From: Salvia splendens
Lineage: Eukaryota > Streptophyta > Magnoliopsida > Lamiales > Lamiaceae
Length of the DNA stretch: 64,000 nucleotides
Direction: 5' to 3'
Assembly (NCBI RefSeq): GCF_004379255.2
Contig: NC_056037.1
Span: forward strand, 16,626,902-16,690,901
Part shown: piece by piece, positions 55,023-64,000 of the stretch
How the letters are laid out: every line of letters starts with the position of its first letter
Position numbering within the stretch: the first letter of the stretch is position 1
Translations under genes and position numbers: made by a program
Notes under the pieces: model-generated
The model's input: only the letters and a program-made list of their open reading frames with translations
The model's database searches: none
Told to the model about the DNA's origin: nothing

Positions 55023-55814
55023 ACCCCCCCCTACTGACCAAGTTAGTTTTTTTAAGCTTTTTTAACTTTTCGTATTTTTGTTATGTTGTGGTATTCGGTT
55101 AGGTAGTATAATCTGTGTTTGCGAGCAAACCCCACTTCATAACACTTAGCCTATTCCATAGTCTAAGTGTGAGAAGTTAGGGTTTGTTTCTTGGTAGCAT
55201 GTTTTCTGTGTTTCTTTTGTATATACGTGTTTCTTTGTTTAGTGGATTTTGTCCGGTGTTCAAACCTCTCCCACTTAGCCTATTCCATAGCCTAAGTGTG
55301 AGAAGTTTCTGTTTGAGTTGTTATTTTTGTTTGTTATTTTGTTGTCTGTGTGTCTACCATACTGGCCAGTACTTTTTTTTCCACTTCACAGCCTTATCTG
55401 GGGCAGACACTTGTGAAGTAGGAGGGGGGACGTAATGGCCAGTATGATGTATATATGTGTGTTCTGTGTTTGTGCTCGTTTTGTGTTTTTTAGGTCTAGT
55501 TTTTTTATGTTGTGTGCTGATTTGGGCTTAAAACTCAACCGTCCTGAGCTGGAGGTGAGGGGAATTGAGGGAGATAAGACAAGCTGGAAAACCGAAACCA
55601 CTCTCCTTAGTACCTCCTGACCAGTATGGATGATGTGAGTATGAGAGAAAAGCCCACACTTAGAGCCAAACACGAAAGCCCTCTAAAATGTGAGTTATAA
55701 GCCTTAAAGTGGAACCACTTTCCACATACACTTAAAGAAAAGGGAGGCTGCCACAATTTGCCTAGGGTGAAGTGATCACGGGTAGCAAATACTGAAGGCA
55801 GTAGGAACCCCCCC

Positions 55815-55848
<34 letters not shown>

Positions 55849-56773
55849 ACCACCTTTAGAACCCTTTTTTCTTAACCTTTTATACCCAGATAAACACCCC
55901 TAGCCCCTGGGACTGTGTGTAAGGCATGAAACAAATGGAGCTTACTGGCTAGGAAGAAGTGTGAAAAAAGCAGAAACCAGCTGGGCAGGAAAGTTAGAAG
56001 AAAATCGACCAGGGAGACATTCCAGGTCCAAAAAAAGGAAGGGATAAGGGTGGCGAAGCCACGAAGAAAAAAAAAGAGAGGAAGAAAGAAAGAAAAGAAG
56101 AAAATGGTCAGAGATTTGACCACACAAAAAAAATGAAGGAATAAGGGTGGCGAAGCCACAAGAAGCCTACTAACCAGTTGGAAACTCAAGCCAGAAGCAC
56201 CAGCTAAGAAAAGCAACTGATCAGAAGCCTGATGCACACAATCCCCCTTCATAAATTAAATAGAAGTTTTTGAACCTTAGAGCCTTAGGAACATCTACCC
56301 AAAACACTACAACCCAACAGCCCCGTTACAAGCCTTAAAGTCCTTCAGTAGCTGCACGTGAGATCTAAGTCCAAAGCAATTTTGGTTGAGCATGATGAGA
56401 GAATTCAGTCCTAACGTTCCTGGTGAGGTGCGAGTGACTGAGTGAACCTAGTGGTTGACCGAGAGTGTGGGCGATCTTGACAAGCAGATGTACTGACTGG
56501 GAGAGAAAGAGGGGGGCGGCAGAAGTTCAAGGCTGTCTAAGGCCGGATTGCACCTGATCCCGAGGGGAGGGATGGTTGAAAATGTAGCCCAATCTGTTAG
56601 TGTTTTATGTATTTCTGTGTTTGTGTTTGTGTTTTCTTTCTTCTTCGTCGTTATAGTCTAGAGTCCAGTTTTAGGTAGAGTCGGGCAGGGAAGTAACCAG
56701 GCTAGAATGCGACTTATTGCTTTTTGTTTGTTCTTCACGCTTGAGGGCAAGCATGTGGTAAGTGTGAGCAGTT
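55023..56773 (+). other. 3' non-coding region of the inner element
   Basis: It holds two stem-loops (55142-55170 and 55272-55298), an internal purine tract (~55419-55431), the motif gtgagttataagcc (~55689), a long A-run (~55819-55846), purine-rich DNA (56030-56160) with a duplicated ataagggtggcgaagccac (~56044, ~56141), and finally cttgagggcaagcatgtg and taagtgtgagcagtt before the LTR. I see no gene. Confidence 0.7.
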
Positions 56774-58275
56774 TGATAAGTCGTATTCTAGGCCTCGGTT
56801 ACTGGTCAGTATGACAGGTTTAAATGATTATATTTGCAAAGCAGTTGCTCAAAGTGTGCAGGATAAGTGTTCTGGCCAGTAGGGAAGTTCCGGAGTGTTC
56901 GGGTAGAAAAAGCGCCAGCATGGTCTCATACTGATCCGTATACATGCTAAAACGGCTTGAGATGAAGAAGACGGATAGCTGGGACGGATTACCCACAATC
57001 AAGGGCAAAGAAGTCAAATTGCAGCGAGGATTTACCCTAAAATCAAGGGTAGCCTCCCTATAAAAGGTAGCCAAGTTGGAGAGAGAAAAAAGTAGTGGGG
57101 GGGATAGACTTCAATTCACCATCATCTTTAGGTAGAGAGTTTTCTCGGTAATTTCAGTCTTTCAGCCGTGTCCACTTCTTGCCTCGCCGAGCCATGATCA
57201 CCTGACGTTCAGAATGTTCCCGAGTTCCAGTCATCGTCCGTTCCAGTTAGCTAGATCGTAGTTCCAGTCAGAGATTTTATCGCCCGGAGTGGCAAACAAT
57301 CTTTAAATTGCTTTCGTAGTTTAATTAGTTCTCCGTCTTTACGTTGGATTTCTGTTACATTTTGGGATTTTGTTGTTTTGAAATGCTTGCTTTGGATATC
57401 CGAACGTGTTAATGCTATGAAGTTGATTTCCGTTTCGTTCATTGTAGTGTTCTTTTCTTTCCTTGTCTAGTTAGCTTAGATCTAAGATTTCTCGGTGTTT
57501 TAAGTGCTAAATCTCTAAATTCTGTTACGTAACAAATTTCTTTAGGATAGGTAAACATGTACTATTTGATCTGGAAGTAGATCGTTGCATGCAAGGCTTC
57601 GTTTTATTTTCTGAATCGATCTTTCATGTTGACCAGCATGCAGAAGTCCAGTTTCAGCGTTTGATTTCAGATTTGATTTCTTAGTTTTAGATCTGTGTTC
57701 GCGAGTTGTTAATCTGCGTTTGCCGGGTTGGATCTGGAATTGTTATCTGAGTTTAAGTTGTGTTGTTGGAGAAGACGATGTCTACATCCAGATTGGGGAC
57801 CACCTTACTTTTATTTACTTTTGCTTTCTTTTGTCCTTCACCTCTGGTTGTACCCGCAGATCTGTCAGCCTAGTCACCACTACCTCCACTACACTCTGAA
57901 TATTCTGTTTAGCCAAAAATAGAAATACCGTCCTTTCCAAACAATTTCTGTTACACCATGTCCCCTCATTTCCACGTACACAGTTGCATTCCATGATCTG
58001 CTCCCCCATCCTAGTCAGTAGGACGCCACCCTTTAATTACTCGCCTAGGTAGAAACTCAACCCGAGCGTGGTAGCTAACCAACCCTCCAAAACATCACCG
58101 CAGTAGTTTAAACGCACCATCTCTGTGGGATTCGACCCTTACCTCCACTATACTGATCAGTAGAAGTGGGTTGAGGAATCTTTGAAGACGAGGTCTAGGC
58201 TTAGTTAGGATCTTTATCCTGCCAGTAGGATATATCCTCACTTGAACGACACCTACGCACCACGTAACTTCTTCA
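56774..58275 (+). repeat. 3' LTR of the inner Athila-type element
   Basis: Partner of 46578-48079. It ends CTTCTTCA, followed by the CCCCC duplication. Its last bases add a false N-terminus (from 58242) to the Athila ORF that follows. Confidence 0.94.
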
Positions 58276-58280
58276 CCCCC

Positions 58281-59498
58281 CCCGCCAACTCAGGGGTCGT
58301 CATTACAGATGCTTCTACACCTGCTCCACCACTGCCAGGAGATGAAGACAGCATTTCAGAGGAACAGGAGTTACGCTGGAACCAAACGACCAAGAGGCAA
58401 CAGGGGAAGCATGCAGCATCTCCGCCCACCACCTATTCTCCTCGGCGCGTAGTATTAATCCCGGCTCTTCTCCAACAAATGCTAGAATTTGACGATCCTA
58501 AATTGCAGGAGGAGGTTCACAAAAGGGTGACCTCCCAGAAGAGGTTGAAAGCGGGGAAGATGCTACACCAGCCGTCCCTAGAAAAGATCGAGATGAAAGA
58601 AAGGTTCACCGCCTACATTGCCAGCATCGGATTCGAGTGGCTGCTGGAAGTCGATGAAACCCCTGTGCCGGAGAACCTGGCCAAGGAGTTTTTCACAGCC
58701 TTCCGCTTCTCCGGAAGCTCAGACCTAAACGACAAAAGTATCTCCTTTAGGGTTTTCGGCCAAGACCAGCTGATGAGCCTCAATGAATTCTCCATCCGGA
58801 TGGGCCTCTACACAGAACAGCAGGTGACAGAAGGAGTATGGATTGGGCGTGACATCGGTTTCCCTCAGAAGAAACCTGATTTCAGTCAGCAGGCCACCTG
58901 GAAAGCCATATGTAGTGGGCGTATCCCTAGCTTTACAGCCTCTGAATCCCGAGGGGACCGCATTGATGATCATGCCCTCCGTTTGGCTCAGATCTACCTC
59001 GCATGCAATCTCCTCGGACAATGCAATACGCTTTTAATCATCACCCTGGCCGAACTCTACTTCATGTGGTGTATGAAAGAGCAGAAGAAGGTCCACCTGG
59101 GATTCTGGTTGGCATATGCTTTCAATCAAATCGCCACCCGCATCGGCCGCCACCTTAACGTCTGCCACCTCCTTGGGGCCTATTTGCAGAGAAACTGGAT
59201 TGTGGAGTGTGCCGGGCACCCTACCCTATGCCCCAGTCCTGAATTGTTTGACCTTGATTTCTTTGTTAGAACTCAGGTTTTGGAAAAGACCCAAGAAGGG
59301 GGTTTACAGTTTTATGCAGCTGGCCGGCGGAAGCAACCAAGAAACCAACTCATAAGGAGGACGAGACCGGAAGAGACCCCAGCAGACCTCGCCGATGAGG
59401 AAAAGGAGGACACACATCGGGCATCCAATCCGAGGGTGGAGCAAGAGAAGGCCGCAAGCGCTGACAATGAATGCAACTCCGAATGGAACATATACTGA
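58281..59498 (+). pseudogene. Athila ORF, main domain (continuation in the outer element)
   Basis: Codes for ANSGVVITDASTPAPP, a linker with QEEVHKRVTSQKRLKAGK, and the conserved block ERFTAYIASIGFEWLLEVDE, FFTAFRFSGSSDLNDKSISF, RVFGQDQLMSLNEFSIRMGL, ATWKAICSGRIPSFTASESR, LRLAQIYLACNLLGQCNTLL, IGRHLNVCHLLGAYLQRNW, ending in a polar tail. I recognise it as the plant Athila ORF-1 type domain; no function is established. The open frame extends back to 58242 only through the inner LTR. The N-terminal part is at 45762-46577. A frame change near 59460 moves the tail to another frame (to ~59725). Confidence 0.82.
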
Positions 59499-61331
59499 TG
59501 CAGCTGGTGGAAAATTCGAATTCTCAACTGGTCCTACTGACCAAAATGTTGGACTTTTCAAGACCAGGTCCTTGCTGGGCAACCACTACCTCCCTCTCCA
59601 AGCTCTCCTCCAACTCGACGCCCGACATCCTCCAGGCCACCTTCAGCATTTCCGAGTCAGCTACCGAGGAAAACCTAAGTACAACCACCCCATCTCAGTT
59701 CATTTTAAGTTTCAAGACAATTTAATTTTATTTGTTTTTAAGGGTATGTATAACTGATTTTCTTTTGGTTCTATCACACTTAGACCTTTGTTGGGTCTAA
59801 GTGTGAGAAGTATGCATGCCTATTTTCTATGATTTTTGTCTATATTTTGCCTTTCGTTTTTAAGCATGTTTTGATTATTGGCACTATCTCACACTTAGCC
59901 CAGTATCTGGTCTAAGTGTGAGAAGTTTCCCTTGTTTATTGATTGAAGTTGCCTGTACCCAACCCTTTTTTTCACTACATCCAGTCCCTCGAGGACAAGT
60001 TCATATGCAGTGGAGAGGGGGGACGGGTTAGTTACAGAAAATTCATACATGCTATAATTTTTCAAAAATAACAAATTTTAGATAGCAATAAGATAGGAAA
60101 TATGCATGAAATCGGATAAATGAAAGACTTGATTACTTCGTGGAAGAGTTAGAGAAAGGATTCAGTACGCTCACATGTAAAACTTGATTGCAAAAACTTG
60201 ATCAATTTGAATGACGCAAGTATGATGGAATCGCTCAATTTTTAAACCAACTGTGAAGCCTCTCTATATGTGAGTTATAAGCCAAAAGTAGAACACTTTC
60301 TAATACTCTTTACAAAAGAAAAATTACGAGAGGCTAACTTTTAATATTGAGATGAAAATTGCACAAGTAGTGAGGACTAAAGGCATTAGGATTTAACCAG
60401 TTGAGCCGTTTTTCTTCCTTCGTTCCACGAACCCGCCTCATTACTAAAGGCACCCCTTAGTTAGCCACTTTGAGCCCATACACTCTTACCCATTCTTTGA
60501 AACCTTAAAACCAAAAATTTTCGTATCACATGAGGGAAGAGGGTCAAGGAGATGAAATTTATCAAGGGGAACAAAAGGGGATAGCAATAGAATAAAAAAA
60601 TTAAAAGGTAGCCGGGTCGATCAAGTTAGGCAATCAGGTTGATCATATAAAAAAATTGAGAAAAGGTTTAAGAAAAGAAAGGGGCAGGAAATAGTTGCAA
60701 CCTGACCCAGGAAAAAAATAAAATAAAGCCGAAAGTTATAAGGCTAAGGGTCAACATTGACCGAGAATGAGCATCAAGTGGAAGAAGAAATAAACACCTC
60801 AAATTTGATCCAACAAGTTTAGTCAAATCTTTGGCTTTTTGACTCATGTGATTTTCTCTTTTAATCTTAGAACCCCTAGGACCCTACCCTAACAAGTTAC
60901 TACCCCTGAGCCATGTTATAACCCAAAACAAAGACCTTAAGGAACTATCTTGTGCAGTCCGATTCAAAGTATTAAATTTGTAGCAACACCTAGTGAACAG
61001 TCCTAATATCTCTGGTGAGAAATGAGTGATTGAGTGAATCCAACAGTGGTTTTTAAATTGAGCAATCTTGACAAGCTGACTCCTTGATCAAGCAGAAGCG
61101 AAAAATCAAAAACATAAGCTACTGGTTAATGGTATGACCTCGACCTCGGGTATGATTGTTGGAAAATTATTCGGTCCAATGCATACATGTGAATACGTGT
61201 TTTTAGTTCTTGTTCTTCTTTCTTTTGCTTGTGAAATAAGTAAACCATGCCTGAAATTTGTCTTATCTTTTTCTCTTTCTTTTTCTTTCTCTTTATACTT
61301 GAGGACAAGTATGTTTTAAGTGTGAGCAGTT
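59499..61331 (+). other. 3' non-coding region of the outer element
   Basis: The ORF tail continues out of frame to ~59725. Then come stem-loops at 59775-59805 and 59890-59920, the word ctcgaggacaag (59988), a purine tract (60013-60025), gtgagttataagcc (~60269), and just before the LTR cttgaggacaagtatg and taagtgtgagcagtt (to 61331). The order of motifs is the same as in 55023-56773, although the sequence is otherwise diverged. Confidence 0.7.
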
Positions 61332-62508
61332 TGATAAGGCTCATTTCATGCATCGGTTTTGGGGGTAAAACATATACTACTTGATCGGTTTATCGCGCAA
61401 ACAAGTGTTAAAATGTGCAGAAATGCTACTTGTCCAAGGCAGCAAGGCCGAACTGATCAAGCACGTACAAAAGGCGAAAAAGGCCAAAAATCAGGGGAGT
61501 TGATCAAGGGGCGAGGTCAAGCAGTTAAAGTGGGGACCGCTGGTTTCTAGAAGGAAAACGTGAGGAAATGAGCTGGATGCGGCGCACCATTCTGTTACCC
61601 AGGACGACGTTCTAGAAGGGGACACGTGCCAGCTTGTGAAGACGCCAGGACGAACCGATCAGAAATTTGTTATCCAAAAGCGTCGTTATTCTAGAAGAAA
61701 GAGCACGTAGCAATCAATGAGTCGCTCATCCTCTGCATGAGCGAATATTCCCTGTCAAGATTGTTATCCAGCTGGAGGCCGAATCGAGCTTATAAATAGA
61801 GGCTGCGCCACCACAAGAAAGTATCCGAGACTTTACTTTCCGCCTAGTTTAGCTTAGTTTAGCTTAGTTCAGCTCTCTAGCTTAGTTTAGCTTAGTTCTG
61901 CTCTCTTAGCTTAGTTTAGTTCAGATCTCTAGTTTAGCTTAGATAGCGTAGTTAAAAGAGCGACCGAAGGGAGCGCTGCAGAATAACCATTTCTGTCGGC
62001 GTAACTTAAGTTTCCCGCTGAAATTCTTCTCAGTTTACCGCTTTCTTTATTTTCGAAGTGTTAGCTTAGTTTATTTTCACGCTGTAATCGTATCTTAGTT
62101 TAATCGAAGTTATTCTCTCTTTTAAATCGCGCATTTACTTTTCTGTTATTACCTGCAATTTACTTGACCCGGTGTTTAAATTTCCGTTGATCAAGCTAGC
62201 TAGTTTGAATTCTACCTAGATAAAAACCGTAGTTAAAACTCCCAAGTTAAAGCGTGGTAGTAGCCAACCCCCCTGTTCACTACTCACACACTCGACACAC
62301 CAACTTCTCTGTGGGATAGACCCCAAACTTGCCGCTTTACTGTTAAGGTAGTGTGAAATCGGGAGTTATAAATATTATCTTTGGCGCGTTTCGGTTCGAG
62401 GATTGATTTGATTAAGTGGCAACAACAATTTGCTAACTGGTCCAACCGATTCAGTTATCCTCCACATAACTTGATCCAATCTTAATCCGCGCGTTTCCGA
62501 GCCCGCCA
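61332..62508 (+). repeat. 3' LTR of the outer Athila-type element
   Basis: Partner of 41601-42777, followed directly by the AATTA target duplication (62509-62513). Confidence 0.93.
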
Positions 62509-62513
62509 AATTA

Positions 62514-62770
62514 TTTTATCTAGGGCTGGGAAAATATACCGATATACCACACTTACCGTACCGAAACAATACCAAAAATACCAAATTTTTGGTATACCGT
62601 ACTTTTCGGTACGGTATCATACTGTACCGACAGTTTTAGGTACGGTAAAGGTATGCATTTTGTATTTACCGCGGTATAACGCGATATATCGCAATTGGCG
62701 GTATATACCGCAAATATACCATATTCATATTTATTATTTATAAAATATATTATTATATAATTTTATTAAA
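62514..62770. repeat. tataccg-rich repeat, possible hAT-type end
   Basis: Starts tagggctgggaaaatatacc, similar in style to hAT terminal sequences, and is dense in ggtatacc/cggtac/taccg words in both senses for ~200 bp. No right-hand end was found, so classification is tentative. Confidence 0.45.
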
Positions 62771-63439
62771 CATAATTGGGATGAATTCTTGCAACACTAG
62801 AAGTCATTATCTCCGCCACCACCACCAAATTCTCCCTGAGAATCCAAAATTGAGACACCACCACCACTATTTCTTCCTCTATCCAGCACGGCACATCGAG
62901 CTCGACCATTGCTTAGCGCCGCTGAGCTCTCCGCCGACAATCATGTGCGAGGCTTGTGTCGAAGAACGCCGAGAAGAAGTTCAAAAGGCGTACCGTTCCA
63001 ACCCTTGTTCTCCATTTTAATTTGATAAACTGTATTCGTGTTTTCATCCCCAAACCAGATCAAATGCTTCCATATAAAGAACCCTAAACCGTACTAAATC
63101 CCTAAATTCTACTCTTCTTAATCTGATCCAATCCTACATTGATTCTCTTCTCTTTCTCTCGCCTGCGTCGTCTTGTCGGTCTACTCCACGGTACAGTCTC
63201 TTTTCCAGTTTTCTCTATCTCGCATCTTTAATTTGAACAACACAGAGAGACTCGGCCATGTTGAGTTTTAAAATTGTTGTAAACTATGACTAATTTGAAC
63301 CATACCTCCTACTTGAACCAATCCTTTACACTTATAGTTTGCCAAGGTATGTCATGGCAAAACTTTTATTTCTTCATTGGTGTATATTAATCTGTATCTA
63401 ACTAATACCACGACTAATGTTTCCCCTTCTTTGTCATCT
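62771..63439 (+). other. Unassigned region with gene-like features
   Basis: A 79-codon frame (62781-63020) is His/Pro-rich at its start and matches nothing I know. 63130-63200 is C/T-rich like a 5' leader. The end (tttccccttctttgtcatctcag) has a strong 3' splice-site shape leading to the exon at 63444. I cannot define a gene here. Confidence 0.3.
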
Positions 63440-63443
63440 CAGG

Positions 63444-63548
63444 TGTTGAAGATGGAGAAGATGAAGGTGGAGAAGATGAAGTGGGAGAAGAAGTTGATGA
63501 GGCCGGGGTTTGAGGGCAGGAAGGAGGGCTTTATTACTAAGGAGTGAT
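63444..63548 (+). pseudogene. Probable last exon of a SURF6/Rrp14-like protein
   Basis: Directly after tcatctcag the frame reads VLKMEKMKVEKMKWEKKL and then MRPGFEGRKEGFITKE and a TGA stop. The ending, a run of Lys/Glu followed by KKLMRPGFEGRK, resembles the C-terminus of plant SURF6/Rrp14 ribosome-biogenesis proteins as I remember them. No preceding exon with the rest of the domain is visible in the ~900 bp between it and the retroelement, so it is a fragment or its other exons lie outside the window. The repeated gagaagatgaa words could also be a simple repeat. Confidence 0.4.
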
Positions 63549-64000
63549 GAATGAAGGTGTTAGACTTTATAACTTTGTGTTTTGATATCTCAAATGTTCA
63601 CAATTTTGATTTTGAGATACCTTGCTCATTATTCTGCATCCATGGCTAGAATGTTTCAAATTTAATTCTAATGCAGTGATTGGTTGAGTGTAGATTGTGT
63701 TTGATTATTTGTGTGAATTTAGAGTTCCTTTATGGGATGTTCATTTGCTTCACCCTTATTTATTGTGCTTGCATTTGGAATTGGTGCCTTGGTGGTGTGC
63801 GTTTTTGTGAAAGTTGTGTAGGGTTCTTGTTTCATGGCTATGCAAGATTCATCAATTGTTTTCTTTAGAACTCGAAGAAGTATTCAACATTATGATTTCG
63901 AGCATATAAGTTTGAGTTAGATATTTCTCAGAATTGTGTGTCCGGCATTAATGTTTCGAAGTTAATTCTAATGCTCATATTGGTAGAGTATAAATGGTGT
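63549..64000. other. Window end, nothing identified
   Basis: AT-rich; short chance frames only. It may be 3' untranslated region of the preceding exon. Confidence 0.4.

Larger units (their letters stand above)
46578..58275 (+). mobile_element. Inner Athila-type Gypsy element, nested
   Basis: LTRs 46578-48079 and 56774-58275, 1502 bp each, start TGATAAGTCG and end CTTCTTCA, with CCCCC on both sides (46573-46577, 58276-58280). I found only two differences between the LTRs (~46940 against 57139, and in the catcactgcag/catcaccgcag words near the 3' end), so insertion is very recent. Between the LTRs: primer site, gag-protease, reverse transcriptase, RNase H, integrase, a shortened Athila ORF tail and a long non-coding 3' part. 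Confidence 0.94.
41601..62508 (+). mobile_element. Outer Athila-type Gypsy element, non-autonomous, with a nested element
   Basis: LTRs 41601-42777 and 61332-62508 (1177 bp each) start TGATAAGGCTC and end cccgCCA; AATTA stands on both sides (41596-41600, 62509-62513). The primer site TGGCGCCGTTGCCGGGGA at 42781 is the tRNA-Asp type of Athila elements. Without the nested insert (46578-58275 plus one TSD copy) the element is about 9.2 kb: gag remains, a scrap of integrase end, the Athila ORF and a long 3' non-coding region. Protease, reverse transcriptase, RNase H and the integrase core are gone. Confidence 0.93.

Noticed and set aside
55819..55846. A-run considered as the poly(A) tail of a retrocopy
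   Set aside because: It lies inside the inner LTR element's 3' non-coding region, with no gene copy upstream and no TSD around it.
58242..58280. Upstream extension of the Athila ORF as its true start
   Set aside because: These codons belong to the inner element's LTR end and the TSD. The natural N-terminus is at ~45762, on the other side of the insertion.

Overview
The window is plant nuclear DNA, from a eudicot (perhaps an asterid; the sequence does not fix the species). The evidence is GT-AG introns, Stowaway MITEs, Copia and Ty3/Gypsy retrotransposons of the Tat and Athila types, PIF/Harbinger elements and two typical plant genes. About two thirds of the 64 kb is recognisable transposable-element DNA, much of it nested. 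No CRISPR array, operon, rRNA or tRNA gene was seen.

Layout. 1-5520: minus-strand Tat-type Gypsy element, nearly identical LTRs, protease and most reverse transcriptase deleted. 5521-8469: low-copy-looking AT-rich DNA with a decayed hAT transposase end (about 6240-6575) and a Stowaway MITE. 8470-14237: decayed minus-strand Copia element (two ~255 bp LTRs) cut by a plus-strand 1.45 kb Copia-type LTR with a non-coding interior (10435 to about 13180). 14251-14738: a TRIM (two ~135 bp LTRs, PBS, PPT, no coding). 15918-16402: nested MITEs. 16889-18466 and 18553 to about 20497: two PIF/Harbinger-like elements that carry only the Myb/trihelix-like first ORF, both broken. 20621-22075: intact two-exon gene for a CBSX5-like CBS-domain protein. 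22218-23019: Stowaway with a Harbinger MITE inside. 23100-23460: second copy of the CBSX5 3' flank. 23853-24801: ORF-less Harbinger-type element with an inverted/tandem repeat inside. 25085-29956: complete but mutated minus-strand Copia element. 29995-31311: at least five MITEs, some inside others.

31742-39759 is a 21-exon minus-strand gene for a 598-residue leucine-rich-repeat protein (LRRC40 / Arabidopsis At3g15410 type). All splice phases fit. A MULE-type MITE and a possible solo LTR sit in its introns. 39917-40258 is a CpG- and EcoRI-site-rich MITE-like block at its 5' side.

41601-62508 is one 20.9 kb Athila-type insertion (TSD AATTA, 1177 bp LTRs) holding a second Athila-type element (46578-58275, TSD CCCCC, 1502 bp LTRs). 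The outer element keeps gag remains and the Athila ORF domain but has lost nearly all of pol. The inner one keeps gag and full-length pol, with four frameshifts, and only the tail of the Athila ORF. Both carry the same stem-loop motifs before the 3' LTR. The last 1.5 kb holds a tataccg-rich repeat and what looks like the last exon of a SURF6/Rrp14-like gene.

Only the two host genes appear functional. All coding sequence in the transposable elements shows disabling changes. Mismatch counts and family names come from reading by eye, without database searches.
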